NCBI GenBank assembly: GCA_023078685.1
Contig: JALGAS010000002.1
Span: 1-64,000, forward strand
DNA length: 64,000 nt
Reading direction: 5' to 3'
From: Neopestalotiopsis rosae
Taxonomy: Eukaryota; Ascomycota; Sordariomycetes; Amphisphaeriales; Sporocadaceae
A program made the position numbers and the translations under genes. Within the stretch, counting starts at the first letter, position 1, and each line of letters begins with the position of its first letter. This document shows positions 43,104 through 54,936 of this stretch, piece by piece. The notes beneath the pieces were generated by a model. That model searched no databases and was not told the origin of the DNA. It worked only from the letters and a program-made list of their open reading frames with translations.

Positions 43104-46100
43104 ATGAGATCACGGGGTCCCAAGTCAAGTGCTGCCAGCGGCAAAGCGTTTGGCAGCTCCAGCTCAGGTGCTTTCGGAGCTTTCTCGTCGACTTCCAGCG
43201 GTAGCAAGTTGTCCTACCTGACCGAGCCTCCCGACTACAGCAGCATCTCGGACGCCAATGTGGCGGTTTCTTTCAAGAATCTCCTCAAGAAAGATGCGAC
43301 AACGAAATCAAAAGCACTAGAAGACCTGCTGGCCTATGTGGAGGCCCACCCGTACGAGAAGGATGGCGGGGCCGAGGAGGCAATACTCGAAGTTTGGGTA
43401 CGTCTGACAAGAGCAGCCTCGCCATGAACACCTTGGGCGGCGAGTACTAATGTAGTACTAGGTGCAACTCTACCCTCGAATTTCGATAGATAATTCACGA
43501 CGCGTACGCGAGCTCTCCCACACACTGCAGCTCGAGCTGATGAAGTCGGCGAGGAAACGCATGGAACGACACATTCCCAAGATTGTTGCTACCTGGCTCG
43601 CTGGTACCTTTGATCGAGATCGCCCCGTCTCTAGAATAGCCTCCGAGGGCCTTTCATCCTTTCTCACTACGCCGGAAAAGACGACACAGTTTTGGAAAAG
43701 ATGCCAACCTCAGATTCTCGAGTATGCCTCGGACGCTATTCTCGAGACGGCCGACACCCTTAGCGACGAACGATCGACGAGTGCCGACGATGCCGAGGCC
43801 AAGTACTACAGGGTACTGGGTAGCAGCCTGGCGCTCGTGCTCAATTTGCTGGAGAAAATGGACACTGCAGACATGGAGAAATATCAGGACAGCTACGACC
43901 AATTCCTCGAGGTGGAAAAAGTTTGGATGAGTGCTCTTGTCGGCGACGTGGTTGTGAGAAGACTTGCCTCACAGATCGTGGCGGTTTGTATCGAAAAGCG
44001 CCCCGATGCTGTTGGAGACAGGTTGGCCCTCTTGAGCAAGGTCTACATCTCCGAGGGATTGAAGAGCAACCAGACTGGGTCCGCCACCGAGTTTGTAAAG
44101 ACCATGACCCTTTTGACAAACAAGTTTCCTACGATCTGGACTTCAGACTATCGCGGGAAAAATCCGGCAAGTCGTTTGAAGACCTTTGTCGAGAAGGGAT
44201 CACAGGGTAGCAGTGTGGCATTCTGGGATGCGCTCAGCCAATTATTGGCTTGCTTACCTCTGGAAGTACTCCCGCCATCCGACAAGGTGGCGGCAGTTGG
44301 ATTCATGAAGTCCCTGAGGTCTGGTATTACAAGTCGGGAGGAACCGAAAAGCCATACAGTCAATGCCTGGACCTGTTATATCGGTTTGGGGAAACTCTTT
44401 ATTGAGAGATTGACAGAGGGCTCTGCAGCCTTCGCCGAAGAAACTCTGTTCCCATTAATCGAGCAATACCTCTTTACAGAGCACCCAGAATGGTCCGTGA
44501 ACAGTCCGATTCCTGTACTCAGGGCTTATACTGCCACCGCTGCGTCCCCCAGTCAGGAAGTCAGAGAAGCTGCCGGCCAACAATGGAGCAGATCTAGAGA
44601 TCAATTTTCATCACGAATTCGAGACTCTCTCCCTGAAGCCTCCAAGGACTTCCAAAAGTCACAAAAAGCCATTGCCGAAGAGGGCGGTCGATGGTTCGAT
44701 CTGACGGGCAAAATCTTGGACGCACATGCAAAGACAATCGGCACGGATCGTCCAATTCCGGCAGATGCTGTACAGAAGCCGTCAATAGACTTGGTTCTGG
44801 ACGCTTTTCAAGTATTACAGAAGCGTAACTATAAGCCGGCGGGCGCAGCAGCAACCATAGCAGCTGCCTTTGAAAATAGCCAGCCACTGTTCCGAGCCAG
44901 CAATGACTCTGCAGCGTCGGACAAGGTACTCCAAGAGCTTCAAGAAGCCATTGACGATGATCTTCTAGCCATACTTAGCTCTCCAAGTATGATCTACATA
45001 CTATCGTGTATCATGTCACTGAGCAATATACCTGGTAGAACAAAGGATTTCGAAAAGCTGTGGCAGGCTGGCATCAATGGATTGGCGGCAGCAATCGACG
45101 AGAGCGAATCTGAAGGTGCGGTAGAAGCAACACAGGCACTGACGAAACTGATCTCATCTGCGAACTCGGCAGAATTAGCTCGAAACACTGAAAGACTACA
45201 GTCCGTACTTGTACGCATTTGTCTTGAATGTGCCAAGGGAACGGTTGCGACCCAGTCATGGGATGCTTTTGATGCTGCGCTGACATTCAATGTCTTTGAT
45301 GATACTCATGGACGTCACCTAGCCAAAGAAATAACATCGATGCTGGCAAAACAACCTACCCCCGAAGCAATAAAGTCTTTGCTTCTCATGGCCCAAAAGA
45401 AGCCCGAACTCTTCTCTGGAGAAGAAACCCATATGAGTCTAATGACCAGTCTCTTAAGCCTGTCGGAAAAGTCTGACTCACCAGATATTGCAATGTTGAG
45501 GTCATTGTTGAGCCAGCCGACGTCTGGTACATCCTCCAATGTTGCCGGGATCATTCAACAGAACCTGGACAATGCCACGTTGGAGTGTCTGGGCATTGAT
45601 ACACTTGTCCAACAAGCTCAGCAACTGCAAAAGGCGAAGGATGGTGCCGCGCTGGTTCTGCCTGACACGAATACCTGGGAAAATGAACTCTTAGCGATCA
45701 TGGATCAGAACGCATTGGATCACTCTCTGTCCATGACTAGCAATGTCGGTGGCTCGTATTTTCTGGTTGGCTCGGTCGGCCAGGGAACATCAACTGAAAT
45801 TAAACGAGATCGCTCTGGGTGCTCCATCCCAGGCCGGATGGCTCAGTACATGGTCCGTCTCGCAATATTAGGCCTGACTACGGACCTCCCCGTGGTCGAG
45901 CAAGCAGACCTGCTTATTTTGACCAGCATTACTGCCGAGCTTGCCGCTGACCAACTGACCACTATGAAGGAAGGAATTGTCTGGGACACAGCTGCCAAGG
46001 GTGCATTCAGCGCCCAAGCTCTCATCTCATCTTCCAGGGGTATGCTTAATACTCTTACAGATGAGGCTTTGGAGTGGCGGAGTGGCTCATCGTCGACATC

Positions 46101-48133
46101 GTTCCACGACCAATTGGTGCATGAGTTATTCAACAAGCTGGTCGAAACTTGCAAACAACTCAGTGTTTTTGGATTGTATAGCGCCAAGGTCCTGACCCAC
46201 TTGCTTGAAAGCCTCGCGGAGAAACATGGCTTCCCTACAAGTGCCGAAGACTGGCTTGTCCAGCTGGACGTACTCAAGTCAACACCAACAACGATTCTGC
46301 CTGCAGTATCGCTTTTGAGAGGCCTTGGGCCAACTCTCGCCCCTACAAAGGCAGTAAGCAATCTTTGCAATCGTCTCGTCAGTGACGCTGCTGGCGCAAC
46401 ACTTAATGTGGACAAATCCTTGTCCACACTGGTCCTCTTGAACGCATGCATGCAGGTGTACGACGCGGGCGATCTTCCAGTCGCCAACAATCGTCTCGTC
46501 TTTGCAGTCAGGCAGATAACTTCATGGTTGGAGCATCCATCAGAAGTGAGTCCTAGATTTGCCGCAGAGATTTGTAAAAGCTTGCAGTATCTCCTGCCAT
46601 GCATCAAGGACGTGTACGGATCGTACTGGGAGCGTTCAATTGGATTCTGCATTTACATTTGGACCAGAAGCACTTCTGCTGAAGAGCTAAGTAGCTGGCT
46701 CCCATCGATTCATGCTTCCATTCGACTATTGAAAGCGCTCGAGAATATTGACGACCCTAACGACGATCTCACCGAGGCCTTGGAATCAACCGTCAAGGAT
46801 CGATCCCTAGCGTTTATTGAACTGCTAAGACTACCGCACGAGAAGGAGACGCAGCCCCTAGACATGGTCGACTCGACTGTCTGCCGACAGGTGGAGAAGT
46901 TGCCCATGGAGTATATTGAGGATCCCGCCAATTTATATGATCTCATGGCTTCCGACTCTCGCGCCATCCAGACCGCAGCTTTCACCGTTTTGCACAAAGC
47001 ACTACCTGCTGCTCAGGAACAGCTGTCCATTGATGTGCTTCTTGAGAAGAAAGCAGCCCAGCTTCCTGACGAGCTTCTCTCTCTCTTGCTCGAAGCACCT
47101 ACCCTCGAGGCGTACTCGGACGAAGCTCTGTCGCGATTTCCAACCCCTATTCGATCGTATCTTCTCACGTGGCATCTTGTCTTTGATGCTTTCAATGCAG
47201 CGTCTTTCAAGGTCCGTGGAGACTACGCTGATAATCTCAAGACGGATAACTACATCGGTCCGCTGATGGATTTCACATTTGACGTGCTAGGACACTCGGC
47301 AGCGCATGGCCTGAATCTTGACAGAGCCAACTTTACGACTGATGATATCCGAAACTACAATATCAAATTGGCCGAAGCCGAGACTGACGAGAGGAATATG
47401 CAGTGGCTTCTTGTGCATCTATACTATCTGGTTCTCAAGTTTGTGCCTGGTCTCTTCAAGACGTGGCACGTCGACTGCCGCTCTAAACAGACCAAGATTG
47501 CTGTCGAGGATTGGATGGTAAAATACTTTTCGCCAATCATTGTGTCCGAGGCTCTCGACGATGTTGCCAAGTGGGCAGAAACGCAAGAGGCACCGGCCGA
47601 GGATGAAAAGGAATTGGTTGTCAAGATTAGTCGGGCAGCCAAGGAGGTGACTGCAGGCTACGAGGTGGATGAATCCCACGCCACCATTGCGATCAAGATC
47701 CCACACGCTTACCCGCTTGAGCCTGTTCTGGTGGTTGGAGTAAACCGTGTCGCCGTTAGCGAGAAGAAATGGCAAGGCTGGATTCTCGCAACAAAGGGCG
47801 TCATTACATTTTCGGTACGTCATGCAACTTGAACTGTCTCTTCCCAACTTATGCTAATGTGAACCACAGGGCGGAAGTCTTATTGACGGTCTAGCGGCCT
47901 TTAAGCGCAACATTAGCGGTGCTCTCAAGGGCCAGACCGAGTGCGCCATTTGCTATAGCATCATTAGCAGTGACAAGACAATGCCGGACAAGCGATGCGG
48001 CACCTGCAAGAACCTCTTCCATCGTACTTGTTTGTACAAGTGGTTCCAAAGTAGCAACCAGAATACTTGCCCACTGTGCCGAAATCCGATTGATTATCTG
48101 GGCGCGGATACGAAGGGAAGGAGGAAAGCATAG
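43104..48133 (+). CDS. LTN1: E3 ubiquitin ligase listerin (LTN1/RKR1)
   Basis: Three exons (43104-43397, 43462-47814, 47870-48133) encode 1636 aa; introns are 64 and 55 bp, both phase 0 with GTACGT donors. The start MRSRGPKSSAASGKAFGSSS and the following LTEPPDYSSISDANVAVSFKNLLKK match the Ltn1 N-terminal region. The body is a long helical HEAT-like array. The C-terminal RING lies at about 1574-1621, with CAIC, CGTC, FHRTCLYKWF and CPLCR; it is complete only after the last intron is removed. Ltn1 binds stalled 60S subunits with Rqc2 and ubiquitinates the trapped nascent chains for Cdc48 and the proteasome. The length is close to yeast Ltn1 (1562 aa). Confidence 0.96.
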
Positions 48134-49178
48134 CGAACTGCAAATAGATGTATTTGTATCGAGACTTGATTTGAATAAAACAATCGTCAGAAATCAATTT
48201 CTTCATCACCGCGAATGCGATACATCTGCGTTCTGGGGTTATCGATTTTGGGCACTTTGGCCGCGGCGCTGCTATAATCGAGGTGTGCCGGAACGATTTT
48301 GAGAGGCAATACCATTCGCTTTAACTTGAGTACTAATCTATGCAATTGACCTGCGAAATTTAGGTACCGAAACTAGAATACGTACCTACACAAGTCAGGG
48401 CCAACGGACCAAGACGACCATGAAAGGTACATTCACTACTCGAGCTCCATAATCTCCAGGTTTCTTATCTTTAGTCCCCCCATCCCCTCATCCGCTACCC
48501 CGCAAACTCCCGATATTGATGGCCCGGGGCGCCGGAATCTCCACTGAAACCAGTATCGAGATCAGGGAGGGTCCTTGTTCCATTATGTGAATCCTGTCCG
48601 CTGGCACGTCGTCAGTCCATGAACAACCAGTCACATGCCCAGCTTCTTCTCATCACCAAGGAGCTCGGCAGAGCCAAGCTGCCCCAGCTCCACTAAACCC
48701 CCGCGAAATCGTAGGTGAGTGGTGCCATTTTAGCACATCTGTAACTGTTGTACCTTTTTGGAGTCCAGCTACTGCATTGGAGCCGTGAGGGCAACACGCG
48801 AGTCCCTACCTACTTACCTGTTTGCTCTGCGTACCATTTCGTCCAGCTTTTGCCGCAGAGAGTGAGGGGAGATTGCGAGACACAGGTTGAGCAACTCCAT
48901 CCTGTCTCACTGGACAAGTAATCAACGCATTCCATATCAGCAGTTTACTTGATCTCGAGATTCAGCTAGACTCTTCAGCTCTGTGCAAAAGCTGTGCTCG
49001 CTGTCATTCTTCTTTCAATATAGTTGTCATTCAACCAACCCGCACAGTCTCTTCTGGCAGACCTCTTGTCGACTGCCCGACTCCTCGTCCGCAATCACTT
49101 GCTGGCTCGAGGAGTCTGTTTACCCAGAATTACGATTACGTGACCCTTCTTCGATGACCTGAAAACGATCCTGACAAG
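48134..49178. other. Intergenic, 1.0 kb
   Basis: Contains the LTN1 3' region and the promoter and leader of the next plus-strand gene. Only short frames were seen; no RNA gene recognised. Confidence 0.45.
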
Positions 49179-52022
49179 ATGTTGACCAACATTGCCGCCT
49201 GCTCGACCCCGCGCTCTGGTCTGCTTCAAGCCCGCGTATCCGGCAGCAAAATCCTACGGCCCGCCACGACTTTGCAGCTACATTCGCCGCATCATGGCCA
49301 GCAGATCCGCAACTTTCGCTTCGGCATTTGGTCATCTTATCTGGACCCCGAGGTTCAGCGAGACATTCGTCGTCGTCAACGAAAGCTCAAGCACAAATAC
49401 ACCGAGTCGCTCAGTCGGAAACTAAAGTGGGACCAGGACCACTTGGCCGAAGATCCTCGAGCTATACTCCGCCGCGTCGTGCACCGATACATGTACCCAT
49501 TCGATGTTCCTAGCAAGAGTGCCCGCTTTGCCCATATTGATGGGGCATATTCGTGGTCGGGCAGAACGAGTGGAAGTGCAAAGAGGGAAAACCACGGCCG
49601 CGTCTTCAGCTCATCGTCAAACTCCACGTTTGGTGGCGACTTTGGATCGTGGAAGACGGAGCTGAATGACATGGTTAATTCATGGACAAAGCAAAAGTCT
49701 AGTACCGCCAGTCGAGCCAAGTCTTCCTCTACTGCCAACACAACTGCTCGTTCAGAGTCTACGGTCAACACAAGTCAGGTCGAAGAAGAGTACGTGATTG
49801 ACCCCATTACCAACCGTAAGGTCTTGAAGAAGAGCTATGGCTCGATGGATTATGCTCCGGCTTCGTCACCCGGGACTTTCAAGGCCTATCGCTCTCAGTT
49901 CACCGTGTTTGCACCTCCTGAATTCGGGACCGAGCCACAGCAAGAGCCTGTGCACTCCAATGGTCCGCCACCACCAGGAGAACTGAACAAGTACAATGAC
50001 GTGGAGCTTGAGCCTGATTCCACAGAGCACAATGGTACCGTCTACAGCGAAGAATACTCATTGAACCATCTTCCACCAGATGAGGCCGCAGAAATCCGGG
50101 AAGACGTGGAAAAGTATGGAAAGTCTGAATACGACCAAGTCGAATCACTTTCAGAAGCGCAGACGCAAAAGTACGACGATCTTCACAAGTACAATCCCGC
50201 CCAATATGATTCCGTACAGGATAAGACTGAAGAACCCATTGATAAATACGAGGACCTCGACGAGTACAAGCCGTTTAGGTACAATGAATCAGCATCCCTT
50301 GAAGCGACGCCAAATCCAGAATATGATGACTTACATAAATACAGGCCATACATGCACGAGGAGAACGCCACCAAGACCGAGGTCCAGCCCAAATACGATG
50401 ATCTGGACAAGTACGATAAATTTGAAGCCGGCGAAGAAGTGAAACTCGAGGAGTCCGCCCCAAAGTATGAGGATCTGGGCAAGTACGAAGCTTCCGACTT
50501 CATTGACGAGGTGAGGTCTGAGGAGCCTGCAGAAACATACAAAGATCTGAACAAGTACAACCACCCCTTTCTGTCTGAAGACGACCAGGTCGTTGCCTCC
50601 ACAAGTGATCGATACAATGACTTGCACAAATATCAGCCTACCGATTTTGATGATCACGCATTTGACAAAAAAGATCAGCCATTTGAAAAGTATGGGGACT
50701 TGAACGCATACAAGGCATATAGGCTTCGAGATCCTGGTTCCCAGGCCAGCCTTGAGCAAGATATTGTTCGAGCATCGCTCAAGGAATTTGACACCAAAAT
50801 CGAGACGAGAGAGACGCTTGAAAAGTCACTGTCTGATCACATTATGGCATCGGATGCAGCTGATCTGGAGGCGATCGCCCATGTGCAACAGTCGCGAGAA
50901 AGATCCAACACTGCAAGTGCAGCAGGCTTGACAGGGAATTTTGTTCGCGATTTCCCTGAAGACTTTTCGAGCAAATGGAGTGAAACAACCAGCGGACTCC
51001 AGCGCGGGGCCAGCACCAATGGACTTGGTGCTGAATCTGAAAAACAAATCGAAGCCAGCATACACAATGCCGAGAGAAACTTCTCCGAGGCACTTTCTCA
51101 GTCGACCAATGCGTCCGTTTTAGAGACCGCTCTGGATCGACAATCCAAGTCTCAGGCTCAGCCCGCCGCAGAGCGCAACAAGAGTTCGATGAGCCGCCGA
51201 CAGAGACCCAAGTCAGATGCTGATCCGTATTCCAGACAACCACAAGGCTTAGAAACAAGCTACAGAGAAGAATGCGGTTCCGAATCCGCGGGGACACCCT
51301 TTGTAAGGATGTACGGCAGTCCACCAAAGATCGACACGCAAGAGACTCCGGAGCCAGTCGCCGCAGTACCACTACATGAACTGATTGAGGACATTTCACC
51401 AGCATCTACCACGCCAACAACACACAGCGAACCCACAGTCTACAAGATTCTGGCATATGATCCCACCATGCAAAGCGTCAGCATTGCCGAGACCACCTCG
51501 ATTGTACCCGATCAGGCGACTCCTCTCACGCCAGCCGATGTCCTTCTCCGTCTCTCTAACCCAACAAAGTTCTTTCCGCATTTTGCACCACTTCAAGCAC
51601 AAGGTTTTGAGATTGTATCTGGCAGCGGAGATGTTCTCGTTTTTCGCAAGACGAGGGATATCACCACGGCGCCTGAGAGCAACTCTCCTCCTATCAACCC
51701 GATTGATATGATGGGCAAGCCAACCGTTCTTCCTATTGCTGCTGCCTTTGCTTCTCCTACTGGGTTTGTCAACTATGACGCTCCCGCCGTTGAGCCACAA
51801 CCGCCTGCTTTCCGGTCAAACATTGACGTACGCCGTGAGGAGCCCGTCTTTAGTGGACCAAAGGTTGCGGCCCAAGGCATCAAACAACCACGAAAGAAGC
51901 GACGTATCAGAAAAGTCTTGATTGGCGGGGTTTGGATTGCTGGGCTCTCCTATGCGCTGGGGGTCATTGGCGAATATTTCGTAACGGGTGGAATTGACGG
52001 CAAGGGCCCTATAGGTTTCTGA
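49179..52022 (+). CDS. Unrecognised repeat protein, probable mitochondrial, with C-terminal membrane helix
   Basis: A single exon encodes 947 aa. The N-terminal 45 residues (MLTNIAACSTPRSGLLQARV...) are rich in Arg, Ser and Ala and lack acids, as for a mitochondrial presequence. A basic segment RRRQRKLKHKYTESLSRKLKW and a conserved-looking VVHRYMYPFDVPSKSARFAHIDGAY-like core follow to about residue 125. A Ser/Thr-rich linker leads to eight copies of a [KET]Y-x-D-L-x-x-Y repeat (residues 331-511), then a helical, charged middle. The C-terminal end has a basic cluster (KKRRIRK) before a hydrophobic helix (VLIGGVWIAGLSYALGVIG). I know no function; it resembles uncharacterised Ser/Thr-rich fungal proteins. 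A membrane-anchored mitochondrial protein is my inference. Confidence 0.85.
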   Translation: MLTNIAACSTPRSGLLQARVSGSKILRPATTLQLHSPHHGQQIRNFRFGIWSSYLDPEVQRDIRRRQRKLKHKYTESLSRKLKWDQDHLAEDPRAILRRVVHRYMYPFDVPSKSARFAHIDGAYSWSGRTSGSAKRENHGRVFSSSSNSTFGGDFGSWKTELNDMVNSWTKQKSSTASRAKSSSTANTTARSESTVNTSQVEEEYVIDPITNRKVLKKSYGSMDYAPASSPGTFKAYRSQFTVFAPPEFGTEPQQEPVHSNGPPPPGELNKYNDVELEPDSTEHNGTVYSEEYSLNHLPPDEAAEIREDVEKYGKSEYDQVESLSEAQTQKYDDLHKYNPAQYDSVQDKTEEPIDKYEDLDEYKPFRYNESASLEATPNPEYDDLHKYRPYMHEENATKTEVQPKYDDLDKYDKFEAGEEVKLEESAPKYEDLGKYEASDFIDEVRSEEPAETYKDLNKYNHPFLSEDDQVVASTSDRYNDLHKYQPTDFDDHAFDKKDQPFEKYGDLNAYKAYRLRDPGSQASLEQDIVRASLKEFDTKIETRETLEKSLSDHIMASDAADLEAIAHVQQSRERSNTASAAGLTGNFVRDFPEDFSSKWSETTSGLQRGASTNGLGAESEKQIEASIHNAERNFSEALSQSTNASVLETALDRQSKSQAQPAAERNKSSMSRRQRPKSDADPYSRQPQGLETSYREECGSESAGTPFVRMYGSPPKIDTQETPEPVAAVPLHELIEDISPASTTPTTHSEPTVYKILAYDPTMQSVSIAETTSIVPDQATPLTPADVLLRLSNPTKFFPHFAPLQAQGFEIVSGSGDVLVFRKTRDITTAPESNSPPINPIDMMGKPTVLPIAAAFASPTGFVNYDAPAVEPQPPAFRSNIDVRREEPVFSGPKVAAQGIKQPRKKRRIRKVLIGGVWIAGLSYALGVIGEYFVTGGIDGKGPIGF
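50169..50712 (+). repeat. Coding repeat array, eight KYDDLHKY-type units
   Basis: Within the 947-aa protein, KYDDLHKY, KYEDLDEY, EYDDLHKY, KYDDLDKY, KYEDLGKY, TYKDLNKY, RYNDLHKY and KYGDLNAY occur in order, spaced about 22-30 residues apart by acidic linkers. The DNA is diverged, so the repeat is kept at protein level rather than being a recent tandem duplication. Confidence 0.85.
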
Positions 52023-52664
52023 GCCAATTTGTGGCCATGAGGACCGCGGAGTGCTCTCAATTCTTCTCTATCAGGCTGTATAGTACTCTTGGAAGTCACG
52101 GCGTTGGCAATGGGCAGGTTTTGCAATTGGGAACACTATACCACTCTTATGAGGAAATTGCGTCAATTTTTTGTTTTGTTTTCTGTTGCTCTGGGAGGAT
52201 GGTTTGGCGGATTACTTTTAGGGTGCCATGGTCTAACGTATCTCTCTGCTCTCGCTAGTTCATCAAGTATAACACAATCTACTTGACAAGTCTCACCAAA
52301 ATCCCAAGTCAAAAACTCATTCAAAGGTTGCGATGCTCATAAGGGTATCATTGCTTTGTATTGAAGCGAAGAGCCAATTGACTTTGGCAGGAGGAAAATT
52401 TGGAACGTCGTCAAACGCCCCCTTTGAAATTGTGCTCAAGTTCCGTACACCACCGACCGTCCTTGTCTGAGGCCATTTTCGTTTCCATGCTGTTTGGCTT
52501 CGAGTCATTCAATAGCCCAGCAGTAGTGCAGATTCCAGCACATCTCCCCGACCGTTCATGAATCACAAGAGACGTAATCAACCATATCCACGCATCTTTC
52601 CATGACCAGATATCCAGTCGATGCCCATCGGCTGGCACTCGATCGATCAAGCCGAACTGGCCTT
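52023..52664. other. Intergenic between convergent genes
   Basis: Holds the 3' regions of the plus-strand repeat protein and the minus-strand small protein. A frame at 52411-52806 (minus) overlaps the small gene in another phase and shows no domain. Confidence 0.45.
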
Positions 52665-52931
52665 TTACTTCTCGGTAAATCCAGCATTGGCAGCCTGCGA
52701 ACCCGAGCCGGTGCTTCCACCACTTGCTGTAAGCCCAGACATTTGCAACTCGTGCTTCTGGTCCTCTTTGTGGTAGCTCTGCTTGCGCTCGTAGGCGGGC
52801 TTCCACGACGACGTCGATGACATGGCGCGGGCGGCGTCTTTTTCGAGCTGGGGCGATGTCGGGCCTGGGGCGCCCAAGGAAGAGGTGGTGTCGATGGGGA
52901 TGTTGGTGGGGGGTTGTTGCTTGGATGTCAT
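52665..52931 (-). CDS. Small conserved fungal protein of unknown function, 88 aa
   Basis: A single short exon runs from an ATG at 52931 to a stop at 52665. The N-terminal third is Pro/Thr/Ser-rich. The centre reads SWKPAYERKQSYHKEDQKHELQM, here split as SWKPAYERKQSY and HKEDQKHELQM, a block I associate with small uncharacterised proteins that recur across ascomycetes. The end is Gly/Ser/Ala-rich and probably disordered. No signal peptide or membrane segment is seen. The charged, unstructured character would fit a stress or chaperone-like role, but no function is known to me. Confidence 0.7.
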   Translation of the reverse strand: MTSKQQPPTNIPIDTTSSLGAPGPTSPQLEKDAARAMSSTSSWKPAYERKQSYHKEDQKHELQMSGLTASGGSTGSGSQAANAGFTEK

Positions 52932-54936
52932 CTTGTCTTCTTTCGCTTCGAGGTAATCGATTAGCGTTTATTCTTTTCGAGGGAGTGTTTTTCGTCTTGT
53001 ACAGAAGAGCTGGAATCAGAACAAAGATCTGGAGAGAAGAAAATGGATGTTGCCAAGTTCAAGTCTCTCCAGAGTGGGGTGATCGGAATGCAGTCCACGT
53101 AGACGAACCCAGTGACGTATGACAGACACGGACATACCTCTTTTGTGTTCAGCCAAGACGGAGATCAAAGGAGGCAGACTCGATCGATTGTATCGGTGTA
53201 AAGGATGGATGATGGTATAATTCAGCCGTTGCAGTTTCGTAGAGGTTGTAGATGTCTAGACATTTCTGTTTTTCAGGGTCCTATCTCCTTTCCATCACAG
53301 GTTCTGTCCGCGATCAGCCCAGCGGGGAAAGCTCCGAAGCCCCTAGAGCCTAGAGGTGAAAGCTGCCCAACCCCCGCCGGCTTAGCGGACTCTATAACCC
53401 AAAAGGGTAAGAAGCTTGGGGATAGTCGGATTCGAGCATCTACAGGACATAAAAGAGAGATATAGGAAGAGGACTCGAAAAACTACCTTATCAAGATATG
53501 ATTATATGCATAGAAGTCTTACCGCGCACTATATACGAGGTACTGTGTGGTCTGTTGAGCAATTGTCACTTTGCTGGGTTGCTGTGGTAGCAGTTCTGCA
53601 CTAGGAAATATTGGTTGGTTTGAAATTAACCAAGGTGAAAGCCGTCGACCACGCCAGAGGCTGCTTTGGAAACAAATGTCAAGCTCCAGAAATCAAGGGG
53701 GTAATAATAAGCACGAGGTTCGAATGGTTTTTATTACGAGCCTGGAAGCTCTTGTACAAACCCCCACTAACTTGAAATCGCACCGTCATTCGCGGCCGGC
53801 CGCTTAGATACGATCTGTCTTGGTGTACGCAGGTCCAATGGGACCTCACATGACAATATAGAGCGGCTGGCTACCAAATGTGTGAGTATGTTTCGCCAGA
53901 TCAGGAGCTTCCTACCATGTATAGTAAAAGCGTCGACATTAAGAAGCGGTGTCTCATCAAGTATGACCAGAAAAAGTTGCGCTATTCGAGAGCTTGGCAA
54001 GACTACGAAGACATTTCTTGTTTCCTGTACTGGAGTTGCTTCGATTTGGATTCTTACCAACACACGATAGTTATGCTCTTCGTCCAAAATAATTTCGATG
54101 TAATGATTCTGGAATAAGTACGTAAAGTAAAGCACAATCGAGGTACGTACCACGAAACACTATAGTATTTCAATATTTTGGACCGGATCCAAAAGCGCGG
54201 CCCAATAAGAACCGTGCTGACCGATCCCATCGCCCAAAACGGCAAGAAGCCTTGAAGATGGTGGAGGGGATCCGCGGGGATAGGACCCATTGCGGGGTAG
54301 CTGGACTCGATAAGACCCTTATCAATTCCAACTTGCGTCTAAAATCTCGAGATTCAACAATGAGATCATATTTGAGTTCTTACTCGATGCATCTCTGTTT
54401 CATGCATTTAGTAGTCACCATTCCAACGCTACCACCGAACAACACGTCCGTGGTCGACGCGAACTGTCGAATCATTTCTGTAATGACAATGGAAAAGACA
54501 TGATCACTTTTGCTCGCAGCATGATGTGGAAACAGTCGTCTTGAGTCTCTTATACACAGTTTATACCATTCTCAAAACAATTTTTCGGCCATCCTCAGGG
54601 TATTCATTTTTTCCAGCCTCTCATTATTCCATCGTGGGCAACATCTGTTGCAGATGTGACCACGTCCACGAGAAGACAGTCTAGAAAATGCCCCCCATAC
54701 TCCAACATGGCACGACTGTAGACAATATGGACCCAAAACCCCACGGAACGCCTTTCGCTATGCACCGACATGATACAACGATGCCACTCTGAGTTACTCA
54801 ATGCGGCATCAATCATTAGTAAAAAGAAAACGGGGGCTGTCTTGCTCCTGAAGAGAAAGCATCATTCTTCTTCTATAACGCTTGAACCAGGCGTGGAATT
54901 AAGACAACAACCTTCATAATCCAGTTCTCAAGAAGC
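52932..54936. other. Gene-poor stretch, possible transposon relic
   Basis: Two kilobases without a supported gene. Around 53300-53560 there is sequence with an LTR or MITE flavour (CGGCTTAGCGGACTCTATAA, then an AT-rich tail), and GCGGCCGGCCGC is a perfect palindrome near 53793. Nothing matched a specific element. The small conserved gene's promoter is at the left edge. Confidence 0.4.
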
